This document shows positions 7,925-18,200 of a stretch of DNA of 38,475 bases, in pieces. The notes beneath the pieces are model-generated. The model was not told the origin of the DNA. It made no database searches and saw only the letters and a program-made list of their open reading frames with translations. The stretch is from assembly GCA_020200135.1 (NCBI GenBank), contig JAIVJI010000011.1:17632-56106 (forward strand), given 5' to 3'. This DNA is from Acidobacteriota bacterium (lineage in GTDB: Bacteria > Acidobacteriota > Blastocatellia > Pyrinomonadales > Pyrinomonadaceae). A program made the position numbers and the translations under genes. Position 1 is the stretch's first letter, and every line of letters begins with the position of its first letter.

Positions 7925-8038
7925 CTTGTCAACCTGCGGCGACAAGCTTTTGCGCCCGCACAGGCGCACGGCGCCACGCCCCGCGAGCGAACGGACACGC
8001 GCGCAAGGACTTAAAGGCTTGTCGCCGCAGGTTGACAG
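7925..8038. repeat. Pair of CTTGTC...GACAAG elements forming an inverted repeat
   Basis: Two copies of a palindrome-ended element face each other: 7925-7946 (CTTGTC, ten bases, GACAAG) and, on the opposite strand, 8017-8038. The copies are identical over 21 bases (7927-7947 against 8017-8037), giving a long stem with a 69-base loop in the gene-free stretch 7767-8117 between the M50 protease gene and the small membrane-protein gene. Related copies lie at 10247-10268 and 10734-10751. The remainder of the stretch shows no convincing gene. Confidence 0.75.
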
Positions 8039-8117
8039 CGGACGCACCTCGACGCCGTCTCACGGCGACGCGGGGCGACAGGCAGTATTCTTTTGTTTGA
8101 GACTCGGAAGGGAGGAC

Positions 8118-8612
8118 TTAGAAGTATTTGAAGGCGAGTGAGGCGACGGCGGTGCAGCTCACGACGCCGCCCGCAATGGTGAACGTCCATTCGACGAGCG
8201 CGCTCCGCCGCTCGAGGAGCGCGCGGAGCATGACCATGCCGCACTTCCAGCCGTCCTGCTGGTAGAGAGGAAGCAGGTTCGTCGCCGCCAGAAGATAATT
8301 CATCAGACTGAACCACGTCCCCTGCGTCGCGAGAGCGGCGGCCAGATTCACCAGCACGCCCGCCAGCAGCACGAAGACCTGCTGCCCGAGCTGCCGCGTC
8401 TGCAACTCTCGCATGTCCAGACGCACGTAGGCCCCGACCGGCAGCAGGTGCAGCTTGAACGTGAAGCCGGGCGCCTTCGTCTCGAACAGCTTCGGCCCCC
8501 ACCCGAGCCCCAGCTCCGGCGCCGGGACGCGGCAGATGCGCGCGGCGGCGAGGTGCCCCAGCTCGTGTATGAGCATGGTCAGCGCGAAGAGCAGGACGTA
8601 GACGATGAGCAT
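8118..8612 (-). CDS. Minimal M50 site-2-type metalloprotease
   Basis: This 164-residue membrane protein carries both zinc-site motifs of M50 intramembrane proteases. HELGH (H16, E17, H20) sits in the first helix, and NLLPLYQQDG (N112, P115, D120) is the distal NxxPxxxxDG motif supplying the third ligand. There is no PDZ or CBS domain, and the protein is at the short end of the family. Substrates cannot be predicted, though S2P enzymes usually release membrane-bound regulators such as anti-sigma factors. It is encoded about 100 bases downstream of the sigma-54 regulator, after a short AGTC tandem repeat (8667-8682). The ATG at 8612 has no clear ribosome binding site. Confidence 0.8.
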   Translation of the reverse strand: MLIVYVLLFALTMLIHELGHLAAARICRVPAPELGLGWGPKLFETKAPGFTFKLHLLPVGAYVRLDMRELQTRQLGQQVFVLLAGVLVNLAAALATQGTWFSLMNYLLAATNLLPLYQQDGWKCGMVMLRALLERRSALVEWTFTIAGGVVSCTAVASLAFKYF

Positions 8613-8713
8613 GTGGGGGCCGTCCGTTGATTGATCTTGGAAGAGCGTGAGTGAGCTGTCGGCGTGAGTCAGTCAGTCAGTGAGTGTGTGGCGCGCCGGC
8701 AACGCGCCGGGTT

Positions 8714-10237
8714 TCAAACTCTGTCCGCGCGCAGCTGGAGCCCGTGCTGCTGCTCGTCCTGGAGGAAGTCGCCGACGTTGATCGTCAGCCGTTTCAGCTT
8801 CTTGTAGAGCGTCTGGCGCGAGCCGAGACCCAGCGCCTGCGCCGCGCGCGCGACGTTGTAGTCGTTGCGCCTGAGCGTCTCGGTGATGACGCGGCGCTCG
8901 TATTCTTCGAGCATGTTCTCCAGGTGCGCCGGCACATGCCCGGCCGCGGCCGGCGCGGGCTCCTGCTGCTCGGCGGGGCGCACGCGCGCGCTGATGTTCT
9001 CCGCGCCGATGTAGCAGCCCTCGTCCGTGTAGAGCACGAGCCGCTCGATCTCCGCCGCCAGCTCGCGCACGTTGCCCGGCCACGCGTAGCTCTGGAGTAC
9101 GCCGATGGCCTCGGCCGTGATTCCCGCCACGGCGCGCTCGTTGCGCCGCGCGTAGTGCGAGAGGAAGTGTGAGATGAGCGCCGCGATGTCGTCCGGCCTC
9201 TCGCGCAGCGGCGGCACGTGGACGGCGAGCGCCGCGACGCGGTAGTAGAGGTCTTCACGGAACGTGCCCTCCTGCGCCGCCCTGTATAAATCCTTGTGCG
9301 TCGCCGCCAGCACGCGCACGTTCACCCTGCGCGGCGCGCGCTCGCCCAGAACGTGAACCTCCCCCTCCTGCAGGAAGCGCAGGAGCTTCGGCTGCAAGGC
9401 CAGCGGCAGGTCGCCTATCTCGTCGAGGAAGAGCGTGCCGCCCTCGGCCGCGCGAATCAGCCCGTCGTGGTCTGCGTGCGCGCCCGTGAAGGCACCCTTG
9501 CGGTGGCCGAACAGCAGGCTCTCGATGAGGTCTGCGGGCGCGGCGGTACAGTTGAAGGGGATAAAGGGGGACTGCGCGCGCCGGCTCAGACGGTGGACTG
9601 CGCGCGCGACCAGTTCCTTGCCCGTGCCCGACTCGCCCGTGATGAGCACGCTCGAATCCGAGTCCTTGATGCGCTCGACCGAGTGCGCTACCGAGTTCAT
9701 CACGCGGCTCGTGAAGACCATCCCCGGCAGAGAGGCCGCCGCAACCTCCGCCGGCTTCAAAGCCTTCACCGGCTGGTGCAGCTCCTCGCGCAGGCGCGCG
9801 TGCGAGTGCGCGAGCCGCGCCACGTCAGACAGAATCCTCAACTCCGAAGCCTGCGCCTCCGTCAGCGGGCGCACGAAACGCCCGTAGATGGCCGCGCCCT
9901 CGCGCTGCCGCGTCGTGGCCGAGAGAACCAGGCAGATTTTCCCGTCCCCCCCCTTCGGCTCCTGCACGGCCTCGGCCACACCCAGTGCCGCCTCGACGGT
10001 CGCCTCGGCGTCCGCCGTCTCCTCGGGGTTGAGCCCTTCCACCCATTTCAGGCGCGGAGTCTCGCCGCACTTCTGCGAGAAGGTCGCCATCCCATAGGTG
10101 TGAGCCGCCGCATCGACCATCAACGCGACCTTCAACATCACGTCGTAGAGGGCGTCAGAGCCCGTGTCGGCCGCGCGGCAGAGCGAGCGAACCATGGCCG
10201 CCAAGGGCAGTTGGAAACCGCTCGAGGCTGAGTTCAT
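8714..10237 (-). CDS. Sigma-54-dependent enhancer-binding regulator
   Basis: This 507-residue activator has three parts. An N-terminal region of about 150 residues looks GAF-like (ends REGAAIYGRFVRPLTEAQASELRILSDVARLA). An AAA+ domain follows with Walker A GESGTGKE (about 201-208), the sigma-54-contacting GAFTGA loop (248-253), Walker B GTLFLDEIGDL and an arginine-rich sensor region. A Fis-type helix-turn-helix lies at the C-terminus (NVARAAQALGLGSRQTLYKKLKRL). It should bind upstream DNA and open RNA polymerase-sigma-54 complexes. The frame extends to ATG 10276, but that extension (LSPQTDKG) is the translation of a dispersed palindrome, so ATG 10237, preceded by AAGGGGACGGGG, is preferred. 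The nearby Tad operon is a candidate target, though I found no convincing -24/-12 site there. Confidence 0.9.
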   Translation of the reverse strand: MNSASSGFQLPLAAMVRSLCRAADTGSDALYDVMLKVALMVDAAAHTYGMATFSQKCGETPRLKWVEGLNPEETADAEATVEAALGVAEAVQEPKGGDGKICLVLSATTRQREGAAIYGRFVRPLTEAQASELRILSDVARLAHSHARLREELHQPVKALKPAEVAAASLPGMVFTSRVMNSVAHSVERIKDSDSSVLITGESGTGKELVARAVHRLSRRAQSPFIPFNCTAAPADLIESLLFGHRKGAFTGAHADHDGLIRAAEGGTLFLDEIGDLPLALQPKLLRFLQEGEVHVLGERAPRRVNVRVLAATHKDLYRAAQEGTFREDLYYRVAALAVHVPPLRERPDDIAALISHFLSHYARRNERAVAGITAEAIGVLQSYAWPGNVRELAAEIERLVLYTDEGCYIGAENISARVRPAEQQEPAPAAAGHVPAHLENMLEEYERRVITETLRRNDYNVARAAQALGLGSRQTLYKKLKRLTINVGDFLQDEQQHGLQLRADRV

Positions 10238-10246
10238 CCCCGTCCC

Positions 10247-10268
10247 CTTGTCCGTCTGCGGAGACAAG
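10247..10268. repeat. CTTGTC...GACAAG palindromic element
   Basis: A 22-bp element with CTTGTC and GACAAG arms and a ten-base centre (CGTCTGCGGA) lies immediately upstream of the preferred start of the sigma-54 regulator. It matches the element at 7925-7946 in arms and in the central CTGCGG. Confidence 0.7.
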
Positions 10269-10276
10269 CCTGACAT

Positions 10277-10926
10277 AATACCCCTTGCTAAATATTGTAA
10301 ATGCTAGCCTTAAGTATTGAGGTTTATCTTTGAGGAAGGGCAAGCAAAACGATTCGGGGAGAATCAATATCTAAATTTGACCATCCGTCAGTGCCTTGTA
10401 ACGGCTGAGGTCTTTGCCAGTCTATGAGTTGGCGCGCCGGGTGTCAACATCTTTAATTATTGTTAAAACATTGCAATTTTAGATTTCCGAAAATCAGCGG
10501 TTGAGGCGGGTCGAATCTTTTCCACATCTGTGACGTCTCCTAGTGATTTCTATCCTGCTGGCAAAAAAGACTATGTCCGGCTTCTGCCCAAACGGCGGAA
10601 TTCCGTTCGCCCCCTGTTCGCCGAAAAGAGGCCCAATGCGCTCTTACCTCAAGTAAGTGTTCAACTTAGCCGTACAAACCGTTGAAAACGTGCATCTTTA
10701 CAGTCTCTTAAGCAAGTGCTAAATTCCGGAAACCTTGTCGCCGCCGACAAGATTTCAAGGAAGACGACACCACACCAACCCATCTGCGAAGTTTTGATAG
10801 CTCAAAGTTAGAGACCCAGTGCTCGACAGAGCAGGACGGCTCTGCCCGACGGTCCCCTCGCCGCTCTAAAAAAGAACGGTAAGCACGTTGCTGACCCGGT
10901 AGAAGCTCGGAGGTACAGTTAAAATT
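10277..10926. other. AT-richer gene-free stretch, divergent control region
   Basis: About 650 bases between the divergent sigma-54 regulator and the FtsL/DivIC-like gene contain no supportable gene and are clearly less GC-rich than the surroundings. The stretch holds imperfect direct repeats at 10648-10667 and 10707-10726 (CTYAAGYAAGTGYT core, 59 bases apart) and a CTTGTC palindrome at 10734-10751. T/A-rich tracts occur around 10450-10490 (TTTAATTATTGTTAAAACA). Promoters for both flanking genes are expected here, but none is clear enough to place. A small RNA is possible. Confidence 0.5.
10734..10751. repeat. CTTGTC-GCCGCC-GACAAG palindrome
   Basis: A compact 18-bp version of the dispersed element, with CTTGTC and GACAAG arms and a six-base centre, flanked by CCTTG/CAAGG. 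It lies in the gene-free region upstream of the FtsL/DivIC-like gene. Confidence 0.7.
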
Positions 10927-11337
10927 ATGGCCGCGAATCTCAACTGGTCCGATTCCCGTCTCGACGCGCAGCGCCCGGTCGCTCGCGCCTTCGCGCTTCC
11001 CTCCCCCGCGGCAGAGACACTGACAGGAGTCGCCGGCGTGCGCGCCAACGCCCGCCGCAGAGATTTTGCGATTCCATCGTGGGTCGTCTTCAGCATGATC
11101 ATGCTGGCCACCTTCGCCGTCTGCGTCACGGTCACGATGCGCACGCACGCGGCGTGGGGCGCGGCCGAGCAGAAGTATTTGCAGATGGAGACTGATGTCC
11201 AGAGCATCCGCGACCGGAACGCGTCGCTGCGCCGTGACGTGGAGCGCCTGCGCACCGACCGGAAGACACAGGAGGCGGCCGCACGCGACCGTCTGAACAT
11301 GGTCCGCGCGAACGAAATCGTCGTCCCGCTCGATTAG
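10927..11337 (+). CDS. FtsL/DivIC-like single-pass coiled-coil protein
   Basis: This 136-residue protein has a cytoplasmic N-terminus of about 48 residues, one transmembrane helix (about 51-70, WVVFSMIMLATFAVCVTVTM) and then a coiled-coil-forming stretch (about 80-115, QMETDVQSIRDRNASLRRDVERLRTDRK). It ends with ARDRLNMVRANEIVVPLD. This is the architecture and C-terminal 'arginine-leucine-x-x-valine/arginine...E' pattern of septum-formation-initiator (FtsL/FtsB/DivIC) proteins of the divisome. GGAGGT lies 12 bases before the ATG, a long spacing. It is a single-gene unit followed by a strong terminator. The division role is a family-level inference; a generic coiled-coil membrane protein is the alternative. 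Confidence 0.65.
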   Translation: MAANLNWSDSRLDAQRPVARAFALPSPAAETLTGVAGVRANARRRDFAIPSWVVFSMIMLATFAVCVTVTMRTHAAWGAAEQKYLQMETDVQSIRDRNASLRRDVERLRTDRKTQEAAARDRLNMVRANEIVVPLD

Positions 11338-11434
11338 CCGTCAGCTTTTTCAGCGGCGGGTGTTCGCCATCATGCTTTCCTGACGCCCGCCTGAGCCGAC
11401 CCGCTCGTAAACCGCAGTAGGTCCCCTACCCGCA

Positions 11435-11479
11435 CGGCGCGGCCGAACGCTAAAAGCGACGGCCGCGCCGCCCTTTTTT
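11435..11479 (+). terminator. Rho-independent terminator after the FtsL/DivIC-like gene
   Basis: A 10-bp perfect stem, CGGCGCGGCC (11435-11444) with GGCCGCGCCG (11461-11470), encloses a 16-base loop and is followed by CCC and a six-T run (11474-11479). It isolates the FtsL/DivIC-like gene from the mutase operon. Confidence 0.9.
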
Positions 11480-11505
11480 GCCTCAAACAACCGCGTGGCA
11501 CTTGG

Positions 11506-11535
11506 TTGACACTGTTTGCGGGCGTCAACTAATAT
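11506..11535 (+). promoter_or_regulatory. Sigma-70-type promoter of the acyl-CoA mutase operon
   Basis: TTGACA (11506-11511) and TAATAT (11530-11535) are separated by 18 bases, close to the housekeeping consensus, about 80 bases before the mutase start. GTTGAC (11505-11510) and GTCAAC (11524-11529) form an inverted repeat across the promoter that could bind a dimeric regulator. No B12-riboswitch-like leader fits in the short distance to the gene. Confidence 0.65.
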
Positions 11536-11542
11536 CGGTTTC

Positions 11543-11556
11543 TTATAAGCTTATAA
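11543..11556. promoter_or_regulatory. 14-bp palindrome TTATAAGCTTATAA, candidate operator
   Basis: This perfect palindrome sits 7 bases after the -10 element, over the expected transcription start of the mutase operon. An AT-only palindrome with a central AGCT is unusual in this GC-rich DNA, and the position suits a repressor operator. The regulator is not identified. Confidence 0.5.
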
Positions 11557-11616
11557 AAATAATTTGTTCGCGCGCGCCGCGTCGCGGCGCCCTCCGACCG
11601 AAGCGACAGCAAAGAT

Positions 11617-13299
<1,683 letters not shown>

Positions 13300-13322
13300 C
13301 CCGCCTCGGCCGCGGGAGGGAG

Positions 13323-14123
13323 TTGTCCCTGACGAAGACGATTCGACGTTTGCCCCGCCCTCTGGCCGCGCTGCTCGTGCTGGCGACCTTGGCGGCGGCG
13401 GCCGCGCCACGTGCCGCCGCCGCCGGCGACAGCGCCGTCGTCCGGCGGAAGCGCGTCGTCATCGAGAGGACGGGCCGACTGGCGCGCCAGTTCCCCGAGC
13501 GCAAGCGGGCGGTGGTCAACCTGCCGGTCGTCAGCGGCCTGTCGGACTTGAAAGTCCTGCGCAAGGTGCGTGCGGCGCTCGACCTCAAGAACGTGTTTCA
13601 GACTTCGCTGGCCGAGTACCGGCAGGACGCGTGGCTGGAGGAGCTTGACTTCAAAGTCAACTACAACAAGCGCCACCTCCTCGACATCTCCTTCTGGCAG
13701 ACCGGCACCGGCGCTTACCCCGACACGCACCACGCGCACTTCGTCATCAGCCTGCGGACGGGCGACGTGCTCAAGGCGCAGGACGTGTTCGAGGGCGGCG
13801 CGCTCTACGCGCTGGCCGGGATGGCGCACGAGAAGCTGCGGGCCGAGGTGGCCGTGCAGGTCAAGGTCGTCGAGCAGGACAAGGAACTCTCCGCTGACCG
13901 GGACGGCCTCGACGGCATCAAAGGCGACCTCTCAAGGCTCTCTTTCGGCGTCGAGCACCTGGACAACTTCATGGTCGGCGACGCCGGCGTCACGTTCCTC
14001 TACGACGCGGGCTTCCCGCACGCGATTCAGGCCATCCAGCCCGCCGGACGTTACTTCTTCACCTACGCCCAGCTCGCGCCCTACGTCAGGCGCGACGGGC
14101 CGCTGGGCGTGTTCGTAAAGTGA
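13323..14123 (+). CDS. Exported DUF3298-like protein, between mutase subunits
   Basis: This protein of about 266 residues has an N-terminal signal peptide (basic start, then [25 protein letters not shown]). The mature part resembles the DUF3298/RsiV-type extracellular domain: [35 protein letters not shown], and a second half [16 protein letters not shown]...[12 protein letters not shown]. The start is uncertain. TTG 13323 follows GGGAGGG closely, CTG 13329 has better spacing, and the open frame runs back to 13248 inside the mutase gene. It begins 24 bases after the large mutase subunit and ends overlapping the candidate GTG of the small subunit, so co-translation is likely. Why an exported protein is encoded inside a cytoplasmic enzyme's operon is not evident. 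Confidence 0.7.
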   Translation: MSLTKTIRRLPRPLAALLVLATLAAAAAPRAAAAGDSAVVRRKRVVIERTGRLARQFPERKRAVVNLPVVSGLSDLKVLRKVRAALDLKNVFQTSLAEYRQDAWLEELDFKVNYNKRHLLDISFWQTGTGAYPDTHHAHFVISLRTGDVLKAQDVFEGGALYALAGMAHEKLRAEVAVQVKVVEQDKELSADRDGLDGIKGDLSRLSFGVEHLDNFMVGDAGVTFLYDAGFPHAIQAIQPAGRYFFTYAQLAPYVRRDGPLGVFVK

Positions 14124-14134
14124 GCAGTCTAACG

Positions 14135-14539
14135 ATGAACGAGAGAAAGATTCGCGTCCTGGTCGCCAAGCCCGGCCTCGACGGCCACGACCGCGGGGCG
14201 AAGGTCATCGCGCGCGCGCTGCGCGACGCCGGGATGGAGGTCATCTACACGGGGCTGAGGCAGACGCCCGAGATGATCGCGGCGGCGGCGTTGCAGGAGG
14301 ACGTGGACGCCGTCGGCGTCTCTATCTTATCCGGCGCTCACAACACCCTGTGCCCGCGCATCGTCGAGCTTTTGCGCGAGCGCGGGATGGACGACTGCCT
14401 CGTCATCGTCGGCGGCATCATCCCGCAGGAGGACATCCCGCGCCTCAAGGAGCAGGGCGTCTCGGCGGTCTTCCTGCCGGGAACCTCCACCGAGGACATC
14501 GTCACCTTCCTGCGCGACAACGTCGGCCAGCGCGCATGA
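14135..14539 (+). CDS. icmB: B12-binding small subunit of acyl-CoA mutase
   Basis: This cobalamin-binding Rossmann-like subunit has 134 residues from ATG 14135, or 139 from GTG 14120, which overlaps the preceding stop as GTGA. The DxHxxG motif is present as [11 protein letters not shown], whose His is the lower cobalt ligand. VSILSGAH follows (the SxL motif), and then VGGIIP (the GG motif). Size and sequence match IcmB or the C-terminal domain of methylmalonyl-CoA mutase. The product pairs with the subunit encoded at 11617-13299. Its stop overlaps the next start as ATGA. Neither start has a strong ribosome binding site; ATG is chosen because [15 protein letters not shown] fits the family N-terminus. 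Confidence 0.9.
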   Translation: MNERKIRVLVAKPGLDGHDRGAKVIARALRDAGMEVIYTGLRQTPEMIAAAALQEDVDAVGVSILSGAHNTLCPRIVELLRERGMDDCLVIVGGIIPQEDIPRLKEQGVSAVFLPGTSTEDIVTFLRDNVGQRA

Positions 14540-15159
14540 GCGGCGGCCCGGGCGACGACGCCGAACCCGCCCCCGTCGTCGTCGAAGGGCGCGGAGGCGG
14601 CACGGCCGTCATCCGCATCAACCGCCCCGCCCGGCGCAACTCACTCTCCGTCGAGGCTCTTTTAAGTTTGGAGGCGGCGTTCAAGTCGCTCTCCGCGCGC
14701 GAAGACATCTCCGCCGTCGTCTTCGCGGGGACGGGCGACGTCTTCGCCTCCGGCGCAGACATCCGCGAGCTGCGAACTCTCACCGCCGACTCCGCCCGCG
14801 CGTTCGCCGAGCGCGGGCAGAATCTTTTTCAAAGTATCGCCGACGCGCGTCTACTGACCGTCGCCGCCGTCAACGGCTACTGCATGGGCGGCGGGCTCGA
14901 CCTCGCGCTCGCCTGCCGCGTCCGCGTCGCCTCGCCCGGCGCCGTCTTCGCGCACCCCGGCGCGCGGCTCGGCATCATCACCGGCTGGGGCGGCACGCAG
15001 CGCCTCCCGCGCCTGGTCGGCCCGGCGCGCGCACTTGAGATGTTCACCACGGCGCGGCGTCTGAGCGCAGCCGAGGCGCTGGAGTTCGGGCTGGTAGACG
15101 AACTGGCGGAGGACGCGCTCGCGCTCGCGGTCGAGACGGCGCGCCGGCTGTCGAAGTAG
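14536..15159 (+). CDS. Short enoyl-CoA hydratase/isomerase family protein
   Basis: This 207-residue crotonase-fold protein is about 50 residues shorter than usual, lacking much of the C-terminal trimerisation helices. The oxyanion-hole segments are present: FASGADIRE and [20 protein letters not shown]. The first catalytic Glu of classical hydratases (the PE in FG-PE-x-x-x-G) is replaced by Gly in [18 protein letters not shown]. The second position is retained as ALEMF, so simple hydratase activity is doubtful and an isomerase, decarboxylase or other crotonase reaction is possible. ATG 14536 overlaps the icmB stop (ATGA), showing tight coupling; the frame is open further upstream only by shadowing icmB. 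It probably acts on the mutase substrate or product. Confidence 0.8.
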   Translation: MSGGPGDDAEPAPVVVEGRGGGTAVIRINRPARRNSLSVEALLSLEAAFKSLSAREDISAVVFAGTGDVFASGADIRELRTLTADSARAFAERGQNLFQSIADARLLTVAAVNGYCMGGGLDLALACRVRVASPGAVFAHPGARLGIITGWGGTQRLPRLVGPARALEMFTTARRLSAAEALEFGLVDELAEDALALAVETARRLSK

Positions 15160-15173
15160 AAAAGGCTCGCCTG

Positions 15174-15219
15174 AAAAAAGAGGGGGACCGGGTCGGTTGA
15201 CCCGGTCCCCCTCTTTTTT
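15174..15219. terminator. Bidirectional terminator with 21-bp perfect stem
   Basis: The arms 15174-15194 and 15199-15219 are perfectly complementary over 21 bp with a GGTT loop. The left arm begins AAAAAAGAGGGGGACC and the right ends CCCCCTCTTTTTT, so each strand gets a GC stem followed by a T-run. It separates the convergent crotonase (plus) and TonB-dependent receptor (minus) genes and should terminate both. Confidence 0.95.
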
Positions 15220-15236
15220 ACGCGACCGAGTCCCGG

Positions 15237-18200
15237 CTAGAAGTCCATGCGGACGCCGAGTTGCACGGTTAGCGGGCGGCCTACGGGCGGCCCGAAGCCG
15301 GGGCCGTAGAGCGCGTTGGGCTGCATGTAGAACAGGCGCGAGGTCGCGGGCGTGTTGCCGAGTCGGTTCGAGAACGAGAGGTTGTCGGCGTTGAAGAGGT
15401 TGAAGAAGTCCGCGTAGCCCTTGATCGCGAACTTCTCGCCGAAGCGCACCGACTTCTGGACGCGCAGGTCGAGGTTGAAGAAGCGGCCGGTGCGCTCGCC
15501 GACGATATTGCCGGCCGAGTCGGTGACGAAGCCTATGCGCTGGCTGTTGACCTGCACCTGCCGGCAGCCGCGCGGGTTGAGGGCCAGGATGGCCGCGGAG
15601 TTGCCGCGCGCGTTGAAGACGGCGCGCGGGTCTGTGCCCTCGCAGATGCGGTCGTTGGCGACGAGTCCGTCGCCGTCGAGGTCAACGCCGGCGTTGAGCG
15701 AGTAGGGGCGGGAGCTGGCGAGCTGCAGGAGCGGCGCGATCTGGAAGTCGCCCGGCAGGTCGAAGACGCCGCTGGCGACGATGCGGTGGCGCTCGTCGAT
15801 GCGGCTCGGGCCGAACTCCTCGGGCTTGAACTGGTTGTCCGGCGTGGTGGCGATGCCGTTGCCGCTGTAGGAGGCCAGCGGCTGCCCGCCCCACGAGCGC
15901 GCGTTCGACAGCACGTAGCTGGCCGAGAGCACCATCCGGCGCGTGCGGCGCTTGAGCGTGGTCGCCCAGCTGTCGAAGAGCGAGCGGTTGGTCGTCCCGA
16001 TCATGTTGATCTGCTCGATGCGGTTCGGGGCGAAGCCGGCGTCCACGAACGCGCGGTCGAGCAGGCGCGAGTTGGCGCCCCGCACGCACTGCGGCGAGGC
16101 GGGGTTCGAGCCGGGGAAGGCCGAGTTGCAGAGGTAGCCGATGCGCGGGTTGATGACCTGCACGCGCGGCTCGTTGAGGCCGAGGGTGTGGACGTAGTCG
16201 CTGGAGAGCGTCATGTTCGACCCGAGCGAGGTCTCGACGCCGACCGAGAACTTCTGGACGTAGGGCTCGGAGGCGTCCGGGTCGTTGATGCGGCCGAAGC
16301 CGCCGACGGCCAGCTCGCTGATCGAGAATCCGGGCGGGAGCGGCGGGTTTGGGTCGGTGCCGAAACGGAAGGTGGCGAGCTGCCCCGCGCCGACCGCCGT
16401 GTTGTTCAGGTCGAGGATGGTCTGGAACAGCTCCCGCCCGACCTGCGAGAGCGAGAAGAGTGTCAGGTTCTGGAAGAGCTGGTCGTAGAAGATGCCGTAG
16501 CCGCCGCGCACCACCGTCCGGCCCGAGCCGGTCGGGTCCCACGCGAAGCCGACGCGCGGCTGGAACTCCGTCCAGCTCGGCGTGGTGCGCCCGAGCTTCT
16601 CCTCGTCGCGGGTGATGGCGCGGGCGAGCGGGTGGTTGAGCTGGCGCAGGATTTGGATGGTGCGGTTCTGCCGCTGGTCGATGAGGTTGCCGATGTTGGC
16701 GTCCCAGCGCAGGCCGAGGTTGAAGGTGAGCCGCGGCGTCGCCTTCCAGTCGTCCTGGATGTAGAAGGCGATCTGGTCGAGCGTCTGCTCGTGCGTCGCC
16801 TCGCCGTCCGAGAAGGTGATGCGGCGGACGGCGCCGGGCGTGGAGAAGCCCTGCGGGTAAAGGCCGTTGGTGTTGTTGCGGATGGTCAGCGGGTCGTCGA
16901 ACCAGGTGAACTGGTAGCCCTGCGCGCCGAAGAAGAAGAAGCCGCCGAACCGCGTGTTGATGTAGTTGACGCCCATCTTCAGGCCGTGGTTGCCGGCCAG
17001 CCACGTGAAGTCGTCGCGGAGCTGGAACTTGCGCTCCTCGGTCGCCTGCGGCACGTTCGGGTTGCGCCCCGTCGTCACCGACGGGAAGATCATGTTCGGC
17101 CGGTCGGTGACGCCGACGATGGCGTTCTTGAAGTCCTGGATGTGGAAGACCCACTGGTTGACCTTCGTCGGGCTGACCGTCCAGGTGTGGTTGACGACGA
17201 GGCTGTGAATCTTGTTGTTGTTCAGGTTGCCGTTCGTCAGGTCGGCGTTGGCGGGCACCGCGATCTGGTCGTTCGGGGAGTCGTTCTTCTGGAACGAGTA
17301 GCGGTAGAACATCGTCTGGTTGGAGTCGATCTTGTGGTCGATTTTAGCCGTCAGGAGGTGGTCGTTGTAGGGCGTCGGGATGATGCCCACGGGCGCCGCG
17401 CCGGGGATGGCCTGGAGCTGCGCCAGCGCGGCGGGCGGCACGAGGTTGATCGAGCGCTCGCGGAAGCGCTCGTAGGAGCCGAAGAAGAAGAGCCGCTCCT
17501 TGCGGATGGGGCCGCCGAGCGAGCCGCCGAACTCCTGGCGCTGGAAGTCGGGCTTCTGGTTGCCCGCGGGCTGCTGCCGCTCGAAGAAGTCGGGCTTGCG
17601 CAGCGCGTCGTCGCGGAACTGGCCGAAGAGCGAGCCGTGGAACTCGTTCGTCCCGGACTTCGAGACGACGTTGACGATGCCGCCGACCGAGCGGCCCGAC
17701 TCGGCCGTCCACCGGTGCTGCAAGACCTGGAACTCCTGGATGCGCGTCTTGGTCGGGTCGAAGTTGCCGACGGGGCGCGCCTCGGGGGTGATGACCGAGA
17801 GGTTCGAGAAGGTGCGGTTGAGGAGCGGGAGGGTCTGCACCTGGAGGGGCGTCACCACGTCGGCGAGGTCGGAGCGGGTGGTCTCGACGAGGACGCCGCC
17901 GGCGGCCACCTCGACCGTCTCGGTGAGCTGCCCCGGCTTGAGGTCGAAGTTGAGCGTGCTGGTCGTGCCGATGTTCAGCTCCAGGTCGCGGACGAGCGCC
18001 TTGCTGAAGTTGGCCGCCTCGACCGTGATCTCGTAGCGGCCGGGCGGCATCTCCCGCACCACGTATTCGCCGTCCTCGTTCGTCTGCGCGGTGCGCTGCG
18101 CCGAGGTGCCGAGGTTGCGCGCGGTCACGGTGGCGTTGGTGACGGCCGCGCCGTTCTGGTCGAGCACGCGCCCGGTCAGGTCGGCGTTGACCCGCTGCGC

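Noticed and set aside
7763-8047. Possible 94-residue protein on the minus strand
   Set aside because: It translates both palindromic repeats (LSTCGDK, LSPQVDK) and overlaps the better-supported small membrane-protein gene start.
11480-11616. Cobalamin riboswitch before the B12-dependent mutase
   Set aside because: Only about 75 bases of leader remain after the promoter and there is no B12-box-like sequence.
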